Of a stretch of 64,000 nt of DNA, positions 33,712 through 42,626 are shown piece by piece. This DNA comes from Desulfurellaceae bacterium bin18 (lineage in GTDB: Bacteria > Desulfobacterota > Binatia > Bin18), in contig MPMI01000015.1 of the NCBI GenBank assembly GCA_002238415.1, forward strand, positions 47,770 to 111,769, in the 5' to 3' direction. The position numbers and the translations under genes are program-made. How positions within the stretch are numbered: position 1 is the stretch's first letter; every line of letters starts with the position of its first letter. The notes beneath the pieces are model-generated. The model saw nothing but the letters and a program-made list of their open reading frames with translations, searched no databases and was not told where the DNA came from.

Positions 33712-34659
33712 ATGGAAACACGTCCGCTTGGTGCATCGGGAATCCAGGCCAGTCTGGTCGGTCTGGGGTGTAACAACTTTGGAATGAAGATTGATTTGGA
33801 AGCCAGCAGGGCCGTGATCGACACGGCTCTGGAGGTCGGCATTACCTGCTTTGATACCGCAGACATGTACGGCAAAGGCCAGTCCGAGGAGTTCCTGGGT
33901 AGAGTGTTAGGCCCGCGTCGCAAGGATATCGTTCTGGCCACAAAATTCGGTGGTGTCGCCAAGATAGCCGACTCGGGCGAACGGTGGGGATCACGTGAGT
34001 ATATTCTGCGCTGTGTCGAGGACAGTCTGCGCCGGTTACAAACAGACTGGATTGACCTGTATCAAATGCACTATCCGGATCCGAACACACCGATTGAAGA
34101 GACCCTGGAGACGCTGAACACCCTGGTCCAACAGGGCAAAGTGCGTGCGATCGGACATTCAAATTTTTCTGCCGAGCAGATTAACCAATCGGTAGAGCAA
34201 TCCTCCACTCATGATTTTGCTCACTTCGTCACCGCCCAGAATGACTGGAGCCTGTTGAATCGTGCGGTTGAGGCGGATGCCATCCCGGCCTGTGAGCAGC
34301 ATGGACTCGGCCAGTTGCCCTACTTTCCGTTAGCCAGCGGCATGCTGACCGGCAAATATCGCCGCGGTGAAGACTTTGCGCCCGGAACGCGGCTGGCCGT
34401 GCTGCCATTCACACAGCGTATGGCCTCTGATGAGAATTTTGCCAAGGTTGAGGTCCTGCAAGGCTTTGCCGAACAGCGCGGCCACAGCCTGCTCGAACTC
34501 GCCATGTCGTGGCTGGCTGCCCAGCCGTGCGTCACCTCAGTGATTGCTGGCGCCACAACACCAGAGCAAGTCCGGGCCAATGCGGCTGCAACAAATTGGA
34601 AGCTTTCAGCAGAAGAATTAACACAAGTCGATGCGCTCGTTTCCGGTGCTCCGGCCTAG
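33712..34659 (+). CDS. Aldo/keto reductase
   Basis: 315 residues. Catalytic tetrad is visible: Asp and Tyr in CFDTADMYGKGQS, Lys in VLATKFGGVAK, His in LYQMHYPDPNT. The NADP-binding C-terminal region is VIAGATTPEQVRANAAATNW. Family members reduce aldehydes or ketones or oxidise the reverse; those with this GxxSGIQASxVGLGCNNFG start are often annotated as YhdN- or Tas-like. It sits 33 bp after the amidase and 37 bp before the MetE-like gene, inside the plus-strand operon. Confidence 0.9.
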   Translation: METRPLGASGIQASLVGLGCNNFGMKIDLEASRAVIDTALEVGITCFDTADMYGKGQSEEFLGRVLGPRRKDIVLATKFGGVAKIADSGERWGSREYILRCVEDSLRRLQTDWIDLYQMHYPDPNTPIEETLETLNTLVQQGKVRAIGHSNFSAEQINQSVEQSSTHDFAHFVTAQNDWSLLNRAVEADAIPACEQHGLGQLPYFPLASGMLTGKYRRGEDFAPGTRLAVLPFTQRMASDENFAKVEVLQGFAEQRGHSLLELAMSWLAAQPCVTSVIAGATTPEQVRANAAATNWKLSAEELTQVDALVSGAPA

Positions 34660-34696
34660 ACATGGCGCGACTGCAACACTAAGGAGGAAGCGACTA

Positions 34697-35776
34697 ATGT
34701 CACGTATGTCTGGCCAAGTGTTATTAGTTGGAAGCATTCCCGGAGATACGGCTGAAGAAGTCCTACGCGCCTGTGGCCGGGGAGTGGGAGAGTGCGTGAC
34801 CAGCCTGCCGGATGGAGAAACTGGATACCGTCGGATGTTTATCCACTTTCTTGCGGTCAAAACGTATCATGGCCATCCGGTACTCGAGACTATCCAGCAA
34901 CCACGACAGGTTGAGGGTGAGGAAAGCTGGTTTAGTCGGGATTATGATGAGGAAGGCTGGCTGTTCAAGGTCAAAGATGGTATCGATGCGATCCGTTTCG
35001 ACCATCTCGGATACGCTGCTGAGGCAAAAAAATCATACCAGGACTTTTGTACGTTACGGGACAAGGGAGCGATCCCATCGGGTGTAAAATTTCAGGTCTC
35101 CTTGCCTTTAACCGAGAGTGGAATCCGTTCGTTTCTAACCAGTACGCGTGATTTTGACCTCATGTGGATAGCTTATGAAGAGGCAATGGCGCGTGAACTC
35201 GCGGCCCTCGTTGACGCCATTCCCGCCGACGATCTTGTCATTCAGTGGGACATCTGCGTCGAGGTCTTCGCCGTTGCCTTGCAAGACCAGATGGGACCAT
35301 GGCAGCCGGCTGGCGATCCATTCGAGCGCTATCTCACAGCCCTCACCACGCTGGCCACACACGTGCCAGCGCAGGTGCCCATGGGCTGCCATCTGTGCTA
35401 CGGAGATTTGGGGCACAAACATCTGGTCGAACCTGCCGACTTGAGTCTGGTCGTGCGCATGGCCAATGCGGCCCATAGCGCGGTCGCCCGTCCGGTTGAT
35501 TTCTACCATATGCCGGTCCCGCGCAATCGTGACGACGCAGCCTATTTCGCACCGCTCACAGCCCTGGCCATTGGCGACGCCAAGCTCTTCTTAGGACTCA
35601 TTCATCACACCGACGGAGTGGCAGGTGCACAGCGGCGAGTGCAGACCGCCCATCAATATCGCTCAGACTTTGGTATCGCCACCGAGTGTGGCTTTGGACG
35701 GCGGCCAGCGGAAACGATTCCCGAACTGCTACGCATTCACCGCGAGGTCGCATCTGGATTGTCAGGAGCTGCTTAA
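34697..35776 (+). CDS. Cobalamin-independent methionine synthase-like protein
   Basis: 359 residues from ATG 34697, with AAGGAGG upstream. A MetE C-terminal-type barrel: VLLVGSIPGDTAEEVLRACG, SLPDGETGYRRMF, VIQWDICVEVFAVALQ, PMGCHLCYGDLGHKH (HxC zinc ligands) and GIATECGFGRRPAETI (third cysteine). True MetE is about twice as long and fused to an N-domain; this short form matches UROD/MetE-like proteins of unknown methyl or alkyl transfer function. The zinc ligands are intact, so a thiol-alkylation role is likely. Located between an AKR and a Rieske oxygenase, perhaps demethylation or thiol transfer within the same pathway. Confidence 0.82.
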   Translation: MSRMSGQVLLVGSIPGDTAEEVLRACGRGVGECVTSLPDGETGYRRMFIHFLAVKTYHGHPVLETIQQPRQVEGEESWFSRDYDEEGWLFKVKDGIDAIRFDHLGYAAEAKKSYQDFCTLRDKGAIPSGVKFQVSLPLTESGIRSFLTSTRDFDLMWIAYEEAMARELAALVDAIPADDLVIQWDICVEVFAVALQDQMGPWQPAGDPFERYLTALTTLATHVPAQVPMGCHLCYGDLGHKHLVEPADLSLVVRMANAAHSAVARPVDFYHMPVPRNRDDAAYFAPLTALAIGDAKLFLGLIHHTDGVAGAQRRVQTAHQYRSDFGIATECGFGRRPAETIPELLRIHREVASGLSGAA

Positions 35777-35784
35777 GGAACGCT

Positions 35785-36975
35785 ATGCAGGAGCAGCACG
35801 TACGGCACACCCCGGCCTCACTAGGCACGCAGCCCGTCCCGATCGAGCCGTGCGTCTCGCTCACCTATTTTGAGCAAGAGCGGGAACGCCTGTTTCGTCG
35901 GGTGTGGCTGAATATTGGACGCGTAGAGGACATCCCCAACACGGGCGATTATTTCGTCAAAGAGCTGACTATTTGCAGGACGGCCGTTCTTGTCGTGCGG
36001 AGCACAGACGGCCGGATTCGCGCCTTTCACAATATGTGTTCTCATCGCGGCAATAAACTCGCCTGGGACACGCACGGCACCTGCCGGCGGTTGACGTGTA
36101 AATTCCACGGCTGGTCCTACGGTCTGGATGGACAGCTCAGGTTTGTACCGGATGAGGACCGTTTTTTTGATCTTGATACAGACAAGCTTGGTCTCACGCC
36201 GGTGACACTCGATATCTGGGAAGGGTTTCTGTTCGTCCATATCGATCCGCACCCAGGCGAAACGCTGGACGCGTTCCTGGGCGAGTTTGGCCGGCAGCTG
36301 CGTGGCTACCCCTTTCATTCCATGTCAAGCTGTTATCGCTACGCCACGCAAGTCAACTGCAACTGGAAAGTCGCCCTGGATGCATTTCAGGAGATCTACC
36401 ACGTTCCGGTCCTCCACCGGCGCACCATCGGCGATACCTTTTCCGGGCCGGAGAATCCGTTTAGTCATGCGTTGACCATCAAACTCTATCCTCGCCATCG
36501 GATGATGTCTCTGTATGGCAACCCCAGCCATCAGCCCTCGCCTGTCGAATCCCTGGCCTATCGTTTTGGCTCGGTCGTCACCCAAGGCCGTATTGCAGAA
36601 GACCATCTCCCGCTCGGCGTCAATCCGACCCGCAGTCCGCAGTGGGCATTTGATCTGAATGTGGTTTTTCCCAACTTTTCAGTCGACGTCTCTGCCGGTA
36701 CGTATGTCACGCATCATTTCTGGCCGTTGACGGCCAACCGCACCCTCTGGGAAGCCTGTTTATACTGCCCGCCCACAACACGGGCCGGCCAGCGCTTCAG
36801 TCAGGAGGTCAGCAGATGTGTCTTGCGTGACACACTCCTGGAGGACGGCAGCACGCTTGAAGCCACCCAGGCCATGCTCGCGACTGGCATCAGAACGCAC
36901 TTCAATCTGAACGACGAGGAAGTGTTGGTGCGGCACTCGCATAAGGCGATTGACGAGTATGTCTCTGATGGCTGA
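35785..36975 (+). CDS. Rieske non-haem iron ring-hydroxylating oxygenase, large subunit
   Basis: 396 residues from ATG 35785, preceded by AAGGAACGCT. The Rieske cluster motif is CSHRGNKLAW with CxH, then LTCKFHGWSYGLDG with CxxH. The mononuclear iron site starts at FQEIYHVPVLHRRTIGD (two His), with the acid further down. The cluster and mononuclear domains have normal length for the alpha subunit of aromatic oxygenases. No beta subunit, ferredoxin or reductase gene is nearby, so electron transfer must come from elsewhere. Follows the MetE-like gene by 8 bp, so it is cotranscribed. Confidence 0.9.
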   Translation: MQEQHVRHTPASLGTQPVPIEPCVSLTYFEQERERLFRRVWLNIGRVEDIPNTGDYFVKELTICRTAVLVVRSTDGRIRAFHNMCSHRGNKLAWDTHGTCRRLTCKFHGWSYGLDGQLRFVPDEDRFFDLDTDKLGLTPVTLDIWEGFLFVHIDPHPGETLDAFLGEFGRQLRGYPFHSMSSCYRYATQVNCNWKVALDAFQEIYHVPVLHRRTIGDTFSGPENPFSHALTIKLYPRHRMMSLYGNPSHQPSPVESLAYRFGSVVTQGRIAEDHLPLGVNPTRSPQWAFDLNVVFPNFSVDVSAGTYVTHHFWPLTANRTLWEACLYCPPTTRAGQRFSQEVSRCVLRDTLLEDGSTLEATQAMLATGIRTHFNLNDEEVLVRHSHKAIDEYVSDG

Positions 36976-37090
36976 GGCGCAGAAGCCATGCATTGAAAAG
37001 CATCAAGAAACTTCCTATGGTCTTCATACCCAGTCGGACAGTCGTCCGGCAGTCCAGTAGGGAGCACGAAATCGGCTAAGGAGGGAAAAA

Positions 37091-38605
37091 ATGAGCAGTA
37101 ACGGACACGCAGCAACATCAGAGGTACGCGCCCAGTTGAATCATCCCATTATCGACGCGGATGGACACTGGCTGGAATTTGGCCCTTTGGTCAGAGAGGA
37201 AATGCGAAAAATCGGCGGCGATAAAGCCGTCGAAGGATTCTCTTTTTTCCCCAAGCTGGTGCAAAAGGAACTGGCCATGTCCGTGGCCGAGCGCCGGGCT
37301 AACGGGACCGGGCAGCAGGCGTTTTGGGCGCTGCCCACCAAGAATACGCGCGACCGGGCCACCGCCGTCATGCCGCAGCTCTTGTATGAACGGCTGGACG
37401 AATTCGGCTTCGACTTCAGTGTGATGTATCCTACGGCCGGCCTCGGCCTGCCGCTGATTCCCGACGCAGAGCAGCGCCAGGCGGCCTGCCGCGCCTTCAA
37501 TACCTTTAGCGCCGAGTATTTTGGTAAATATGCGGATCGGCTGACACCCGCGGGGGTGATTCCCATGCACACCCCGGACGAGGCCGTTGCCGAGCTGGAA
37601 TACGCGGTCACGCAACTCGGTTTGAAGGTCGTCATGTTGGGCAGCCTGATCCGGCGCGATGTTCCGGCCGCGACTGAGATGCACCCAGACGCGGCAAAAT
37701 TTGTCGCGTATCGGGATGTCCTGGGTCTGGACAGCGACTATAACTATGACCCGGTCTGGGCCAAATGCGTCGAGCTCAAAGTCGCCCCGTCCTTTCATTC
37801 CGGCGGACGCGGGTTTGCCATGCGCATGTCGCCGAGCAATTTCACCTATAACCACATCGGTCATTTTGCGGCCGCTAACGAGGCGGTGTGTAAGGCCCTG
37901 TTCTTAGGGGGGGTGACGCGCCGCTTCCCCCAGCTCAAGTTCGCCTTTCTCGAAGGTGGGGTCGGCTGGGCGTGTCAGTTATACGTCGATCTGATCGAAC
38001 ACTGGGAGAAGCGCAATATCGATGCCCTGGCCGAAGTTGACCCGACCAACCTCGACCATACGCTGTTCCGTGAACTCGCCGAGCAATACGGCAATACCAC
38101 CATTGTCGAGGCGCTGCGCCGACGGGAGGCAGCCCTGGATACCGCCATGCCGCCCCAGGGTTCGGTCGATACCGGTGGCATTGAAAATCTGGATGACTAC
38201 TCGGCCTGCGGCATCACCAAGGCTGAGGATATCAAGGACTTGTTTGCCACGAACTTCTACTTTGGCTGCGAGGCGGATGATCGGATGAATACCCTGGCGT
38301 TCAACCGCAAGAACAATCCGTTTGGCGCACAGTTGCATGCCCTGTTCGGTTCCGACATCGGTCATTTCGATGTCCCGAATATGGCCCATGTCCTGCCCGA
38401 AACCTACGAGTTCGTTGAAGACGGACTGATGACTCCAGAAAACTTTCGCGATTTCACCTGCGATAACCCAATTCGGTTCTTGGGCGGAACAAATCCGGAC
38501 TTTTTCAAAGGAACGGGAGTGGAAGATGCTGCCGCTGCGGTCTTGGCGCAGGGTAACGCCGAGGTCAGCGTGAACGGTCAGGCCGAGGGCCAGGTGGCAA
38601 AGTAA
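37091..38605 (+). CDS. ACMSD-type amidohydrolase
   Basis: 504 residues, long for the family. N-terminal metal motif HPIIDADGHWLEFGPLVREE (the usual HxH is here DGH), VMYPTAGLGLPLI, VAPSFHSGGRGFAMRMS with a His ligand, LKFAFLEGGVGWACQLYVDL and LFGSDIGHFDVPNMA with the terminal Asp. An insertion at about residues 310-390 explains the length. Metal-dependent hydrolases or decarboxylases with this motif act on aromatic or heterocyclic acids. Last gene of the plus-strand run that begins with the LLM at 31058; a 115-bp gap separates it from the Rieske gene. AAGGAGGGAAAAA upstream. Confidence 0.87.
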   Translation: MSSNGHAATSEVRAQLNHPIIDADGHWLEFGPLVREEMRKIGGDKAVEGFSFFPKLVQKELAMSVAERRANGTGQQAFWALPTKNTRDRATAVMPQLLYERLDEFGFDFSVMYPTAGLGLPLIPDAEQRQAACRAFNTFSAEYFGKYADRLTPAGVIPMHTPDEAVAELEYAVTQLGLKVVMLGSLIRRDVPAATEMHPDAAKFVAYRDVLGLDSDYNYDPVWAKCVELKVAPSFHSGGRGFAMRMSPSNFTYNHIGHFAAANEAVCKALFLGGVTRRFPQLKFAFLEGGVGWACQLYVDLIEHWEKRNIDALAEVDPTNLDHTLFRELAEQYGNTTIVEALRRREAALDTAMPPQGSVDTGGIENLDDYSACGITKAEDIKDLFATNFYFGCEADDRMNTLAFNRKNNPFGAQLHALFGSDIGHFDVPNMAHVLPETYEFVEDGLMTPENFRDFTCDNPIRFLGGTNPDFFKGTGVEDAAAAVLAQGNAEVSVNGQAEGQVAK

Positions 38606-38618
38606 TAAATGATTCCCT

Positions 38619-38641
38619 CCCTCTCCCTCCAGGGGAGAGGG
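38619..38641. repeat. CCCTCTCCC/GGGAGAGGG hairpin repeat
   Basis: 38619-38627 pairs perfectly with 38633-38641 (9 bp) around a 5-nt loop, followed by CTTGGGGGC. It is of the same kind as the hairpin at 15635-15657 and lies between two convergent genes (38605 and 38734), where it could also stop transcription. No T-run follows. Confidence 0.6.
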
Positions 38642-38733
38642 CTTGGGGGCAAGCTAAGACGCGACTGTCCGTCATCCTCGTTTGCATTATAATATCCACC
38701 CTGGCGGTCATTAGCCCCGCCAGCGTCCTGCTT

Positions 38734-40101
38734 CTACAGCGGCTCGAAGCGTTTCCTTTTCAGCAGTTGCCCCCTTCCCGCGTTTCCCAAGACCGTCCCG
38801 TTTTCTACAATCACCTCCCCCCGCGAGAGGGTATGCGTTGGCCAGCCAGTGATCTCAAAGCCTTCGTACAGTTCATAGTCGGCGCGGGAGTGCATATTGC
38901 GATGACGAATAGTCACATCTTTCTTCGGATCAAAGATCACGATGTCGGCGTCCGACCCCACCGCGAGCGTGCCCTTTTGAGGGTAGAGACCAAACAGCTT
39001 GGCCGGGTTGGTGGCGCTCACTTCGACGAAGCGGTTGAGCGACAGTTTCCCCTGACCGACGCCTTCGGAGTAGAGCATCGGGATCAGGGTTTCGAGGTTG
39101 GACATGCCGGGCAGCAATTCGTCTACGGTCTTGCCTGATTTTTTCTGGGCCAGGTTCCAGCCACAGTGATCCGTAGCCACGGTTTGCAGATTATCGTTGC
39201 GTAAACCGTCCCACATGACCTGCATCTGGGACGCTTCTCGGAGGGGCGGCCAGCCAACGTAGCGTTCGCCGTCCGGCTCTTCAAAGCGTTCGCGCGAGAG
39301 GTGCAAATACAGCGGCCGTGTTTCGCCGTAGATGATCTGGCCATGGGCGCGGGCCTGACGAATCGGCGCCAGGGCTTCCTCACACGACAGATGGACCAAA
39401 TAGATGGGGGCCTCGGCGTATTTGGCCATACTGATCGCGCGCTGTACCGCCAAGCCTTCGGCCTCGCGGGGCCGCGAGTCAGGGAAATGTTTTGGTCCGA
39501 GCTTGCCCTCGGACGTCATTTGTTCGCACAGATAGCCGATTAAACATTGATCTTCGGCATGAACGTTCGTAAGCGCACCATACTTGCCAGCCTGGGCCAT
39601 AACCTTGAGATAGTCGGCGGCCAACTCGTCAAAACGGGCCATGCCGATCATGAACAACTTAAAGCTGGTATGGCCCTCAGCAATCGCGTCCGCCATTTCA
39701 TCAATAATCTGCGGGGTCGGCTCCAGGATGACCGGGTGGATACCGTAGTCGATAATGGATTTGTCCTTGGCTTTCTCCTCCCAGGCTTCGACGCTGGCCT
39801 GAATCGACTGGCCCGTTTCGGGTAAGGCGTAATCGACGATGGTGGTGACACCACCACACGCCGCGGCCACGGTCCCAGAGTAAAAATCATCAACCGAGCG
39901 GTAGCCCATGAGTTCGATATCCACATGGGTATGGACATCAACGCCACCGGGGAAAAGGTATTTCCCGCTTACGTCAATTTCCTTGGCCGCTGGCCCCAGA
40001 CCCTGGCCGATGTGTGTGATCTTGCCGCCCTCAATGCCGACATCAGCCGGCGTAACATCACTCGCAGTCACGACCGTTCCGTTCCGAATAACGAGATCCA
40101 T
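38734..40101 (-). CDS. Dihydropyrimidinase/D-hydantoinase
   Basis: 455 residues. The metal-binding HxH is in PGGVDVHTHVDIELMG, the carboxylated-lysine segment is EGHTSFKLFMIGMARFDELA, and further ligands lie in NVHAEDQ and IYLVHLSCEE, with the Asp in VATDHCGWN. This is the cyclic amidase family with a binuclear zinc site (dihydropyrimidinase, hydantoinase, phenylhydantoinase). Last gene of a five-gene minus-strand run with two deacetylase-fold proteins, an AKR and a SnoaL-like protein. Ring opening of hydantoin- or dihydropyrimidine-like compounds is likely; the exact substrate is unknown. GGAGGGCGGT precedes the ATG. Confidence 0.9.
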   Translation of the reverse strand: MDLVIRNGTVVTASDVTPADVGIEGGKITHIGQGLGPAAKEIDVSGKYLFPGGVDVHTHVDIELMGYRSVDDFYSGTVAAACGGVTTIVDYALPETGQSIQASVEAWEEKAKDKSIIDYGIHPVILEPTPQIIDEMADAIAEGHTSFKLFMIGMARFDELAADYLKVMAQAGKYGALTNVHAEDQCLIGYLCEQMTSEGKLGPKHFPDSRPREAEGLAVQRAISMAKYAEAPIYLVHLSCEEALAPIRQARAHGQIIYGETRPLYLHLSRERFEEPDGERYVGWPPLREASQMQVMWDGLRNDNLQTVATDHCGWNLAQKKSGKTVDELLPGMSNLETLIPMLYSEGVGQGKLSLNRFVEVSATNPAKLFGLYPQKGTLAVGSDADIVIFDPKKDVTIRHRNMHSRADYELYEGFEITGWPTHTLSRGEVIVENGTVLGNAGRGQLLKRKRFEPL

Positions 40102-40125
40102 ACCGCCCTCCTTTGAAGATGGTGT

Positions 40126-40620
40126 TTACACCTGTACCCGGTCTCCCAGCTTTCGGGCCGCGTCCACTAACGGTTGGACCAATGCGGCAACGTCGGAATC
40201 AGCGATGCTCGTAATCCCGGTAGGATTAGAGGCAAGCTGGTCAGTTTCGACTTTTCTATGTGCAATGCGCCATGCGCCCTCGTGTTTGACCAGGCGATCA
40301 ACATAACGTCCCTGGGCGAATATCTTATATCCACCAGCGGTCGCCAGCGTTGCCAGCATACTGCACTGGCCTGTAGCTTCGTCTCCGTTTACCTCATAGA
40401 GAAAGTTGGTCATCATGTGCCGACAGCGAATTTCTTCGATATGAACATCCGCATAGCCACGCAGGGCCGTCTGGCCACGCATGGCGCGCGTGCCAACCTG
40501 AAAAATCCCGTCCGGCGTAAAGCATTCGACCCAGGCTTCTGGATTGAGATCGTCAATGGCGTGGGCGTAGCGGGCAAAGAGTTCCTGGATAGCCAGTTTT
40601 TCCATCCATTCGTTTTCCAT
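40126..40620 (-). CDS. SnoaL-like (NTF2-fold) protein
   Basis: 164 residues from ATG 40620 (GGAGGGATCGA upstream). ELFARYAHAIDDLNPEAWVE, FTPDGIFQVGTRAMRGQTAL and GRYVDRLVKHEGAWRIAHRK are the hallmark segments of SnoaL_4-type proteins (bile-acid dehydratase, scytalone dehydratase and ring-hydroxylating dioxygenase small-subunit-like). A conserved Asp/Tyr dehydratase site and an H near the end are compatible with an acid-base enzyme. It sits 11 bp after the PuuE-like gene and 24 bp before the hydantoinase gene, so it is in the same operon. Role unresolved. Confidence 0.8.
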   Translation of the reverse strand: MENEWMEKLAIQELFARYAHAIDDLNPEAWVECFTPDGIFQVGTRAMRGQTALRGYADVHIEEIRCRHMMTNFLYEVNGDEATGQCSMLATLATAGGYKIFAQGRYVDRLVKHEGAWRIAHRKVETDQLASNPTGITSIADSDVAALVQPLVDAARKLGDRVQV

Positions 40621-40631
40621 TCGATCCCTCC

Positions 40632-41564
40632 TTAGCGTTGAAACTCTTGGTGATGTTCGAGCCACCAGCGGGCGATATCGATGCGCCGCGCAATCCACAC
40701 ATCACCTTTGGCCTGGGCGTATTCGATAAACTCGCGTAGTCCCGACGTCCGACCGGCTTGACCGGCGATACGCGGATGGAGTCCGATGGACATCATCTTG
40801 GGATAGCCGGCCTCGCCCTCTGTCCAGAGTTCGTCCAGGCCGCGCTTACACGACTCAAAGAAATCTGCCGGGCTGCCATAGCCCTGGGGCAGGACATAAC
40901 GCGCGTCGTTATAGGTGAAGGAGTACGGCACAATCAGATGTCGAGTTTCTCCGACTTGGGTGAAGTACGGCAGGTCGTCGTTATAGGCGTCCGCGTCATA
41001 CACAAAGCCGCCTTCGGCGACGATGAGTTCTCGGGTATGGACGCTCGGCCCGTAACGGCAGTACCAGCCCAGCGGCCGTTCCCCGCCCGTCTTCTGAATC
41101 GACTCGATGGCCCACTGCATATGCTGTTGCTCTTCTTCCCGACTCAGTCGCCAGTGCTCGCTCCAGCGCCAGCCGTGGGAACACGGCTCGTGGCCACTCT
41201 CGGCTATCCACTCGCCCACTTCAGGATTCCGCTCCAGGGCGACTGCACAGGCAAAAAACGTCACCTGGATTTTATACTCGTCGAAGAGGCGCATGAGCCG
41301 CCAGATTCCAGCCCGGCTGCCGTATTCATAGACGGACTCGGTCGCGAGGTCCCGATATTTTTTATCAAGCGCATAGTTGATCTCGGCCAGCCCTTCGTTG
41401 CGCTCGTCGCCAGCCGGCTTTGCATACTCGGAGCCTTCTTCATAATTCACCACCAGATTGACCGCGACCTTGGCGTTATTCGGCCAGACCGCCTTCGGTG
41501 GCCGCCGGCCATAGCCGACAAAGTCACGCTTCGGACCGGGCACGTCTTTATCGATAAGTTGCAC
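40632..41564 (-). CDS. PuuE-like polysaccharide-deacetylase-fold protein (allantoinase-type)
   Basis: 310 residues. NodB-fold with the PuuE features: VNYEEGSEYA at the N-terminus (acid-rich site instead of the standard DD pair), YEYGSRAGIWRLMRLFDEY, ESGHEPCSHGWRWSEHW (the HxxxH), and SIGLHPRIAGQAGRTSGL at the end. PuuE was characterised as a metal-independent allantoinase in ureide degradation. Together with the hydantoinase in the same operon this suggests cleavage of a cyclic ureide. No allantoicase or urease gene is in the window. GGAGGTGGCCCGTGCA precedes the ATG. Confidence 0.82.
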   Translation of the reverse strand: MQLIDKDVPGPKRDFVGYGRRPPKAVWPNNAKVAVNLVVNYEEGSEYAKPAGDERNEGLAEINYALDKKYRDLATESVYEYGSRAGIWRLMRLFDEYKIQVTFFACAVALERNPEVGEWIAESGHEPCSHGWRWSEHWRLSREEEQQHMQWAIESIQKTGGERPLGWYCRYGPSVHTRELIVAEGGFVYDADAYNDDLPYFTQVGETRHLIVPYSFTYNDARYVLPQGYGSPADFFESCKRGLDELWTEGEAGYPKMMSIGLHPRIAGQAGRTSGLREFIEYAQAKGDVWIARRIDIARWWLEHHQEFQR

Positions 41565-41575
41565 GGGCCACCTCC

Positions 41576-42601
41576 TTACACCATCTTGGCCGGGCTTGGC
41601 TGCTCATGCCCCAGGATGGGATGGGGCTGATACGGCGCTTCGAGTGTCGCGACTTCCTCATCGCTCAGTTCCATATCAGTAGCGGCAAAGAGTTCTTCCA
41701 GATGATGCAGCTTCGTGGCTCCGATTATGGGCGCGGTGACGCCCGGCGCTTGGAGTATCCAGGCACAGGCAATCTGGGTCGGTGTGACACCCCGCTGTTC
41801 GGCGACCTTTTCTACTGTCGCGGCAACAACGAAATCATTCTCACGGAAATAATTGTTATGCGCAAACGCATCGGTTTCTGCGCGCTTGGTCAGGGCCGTA
41901 CTCCTCGCGGGCTGACGGTTACCGGCGAAGAAGCCGCGCGCCAGCGGGCTCCACGGAATAAGCGCCACGCCTTGGTCGATACACAGCGGATTCATCTCCC
42001 GTTCTTCCTCACGATAGATCAGGTTGTAGTGGTTCTGCATGGTCACGAAGCGGTGCCAGCCGTGTTCCTTGGCTAGATAGAGCGCCTTGGAAAACTGCCA
42101 GGCGGCCATGCTGCTCGCGCCCAAATAGCGCACCTTGCCGCTGCGCGTGAGGGAATCCAGGGCTTCCAGAGTTTCTTCAATCGGAGTGGAAAAATCCCAG
42201 CGGTGAATCTGATACAGATCGATATAGTCCATTTTGAGACGACGCAAAGAATTTTCGCACGCCTCTACAATATGCTTACGACTCAGCCCGCCACGGTTTG
42301 GCCCAGGCCCCATCTTGCCCCATACTTTGGTGGCAACGACAATGTCGTCGCGTGAGGCCAACTCCCCCAACCAGTGTCCGGTAATCTCTTCGCTCAGCCC
42401 GATCGAGTAGACGTCGGCGGTATCAAAAAAGTTTACGCCGGCTTCGAGCGACACCACAAAGTGCTCGCGGGCTTCGTCTTGGCCTAGCGCCCAGTCACGC
42501 GGCATCGCCCATTCGGGCTGCGGACCGCCTCCATAGCTCATGCAGCCGAGACAGAGCCGTGAAACGGTCATTCCAGTATTGCCAAGCTTGGTAAACTGCA
42601 T
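41576..42601 (-). CDS. Aldo/keto reductase
   Basis: 341 residues. FFDTADVYSIGLSEE gives the catalytic Asp and Tyr, DDIVVATKVWGKMG the Lys, LYQIHRWDFSTPIEE the His. GASSMAAWQFSKAL and VTAPIIGATKLHHLEELFA complete the AKR pattern. NADPH-dependent carbonyl reduction is expected. It resembles YajO/Tas-type AKRs and differs from the AKR at 33712. Between two deacetylase-fold genes with 11- and 25-bp gaps, hence same operon. Confidence 0.9.
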   Translation of the reverse strand: MQFTKLGNTGMTVSRLCLGCMSYGGGPQPEWAMPRDWALGQDEAREHFVVSLEAGVNFFDTADVYSIGLSEEITGHWLGELASRDDIVVATKVWGKMGPGPNRGGLSRKHIVEACENSLRRLKMDYIDLYQIHRWDFSTPIEETLEALDSLTRSGKVRYLGASSMAAWQFSKALYLAKEHGWHRFVTMQNHYNLIYREEEREMNPLCIDQGVALIPWSPLARGFFAGNRQPARSTALTKRAETDAFAHNNYFRENDFVVAATVEKVAEQRGVTPTQIACAWILQAPGVTAPIIGATKLHHLEELFAATDMELSDEEVATLEAPYQPHPILGHEQPSPAKMV

Positions 42602-42626
42602 ACTTCCTCCAAGGTACTATTGGACA

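Noticed and set aside
37010..37050. Small CGGACAG-TCGTCCG palindrome before the amidohydrolase at 37091
   Set aside because: The stem is only five to six base pairs and no promoter element goes with it, so it may be chance in GC-rich DNA.
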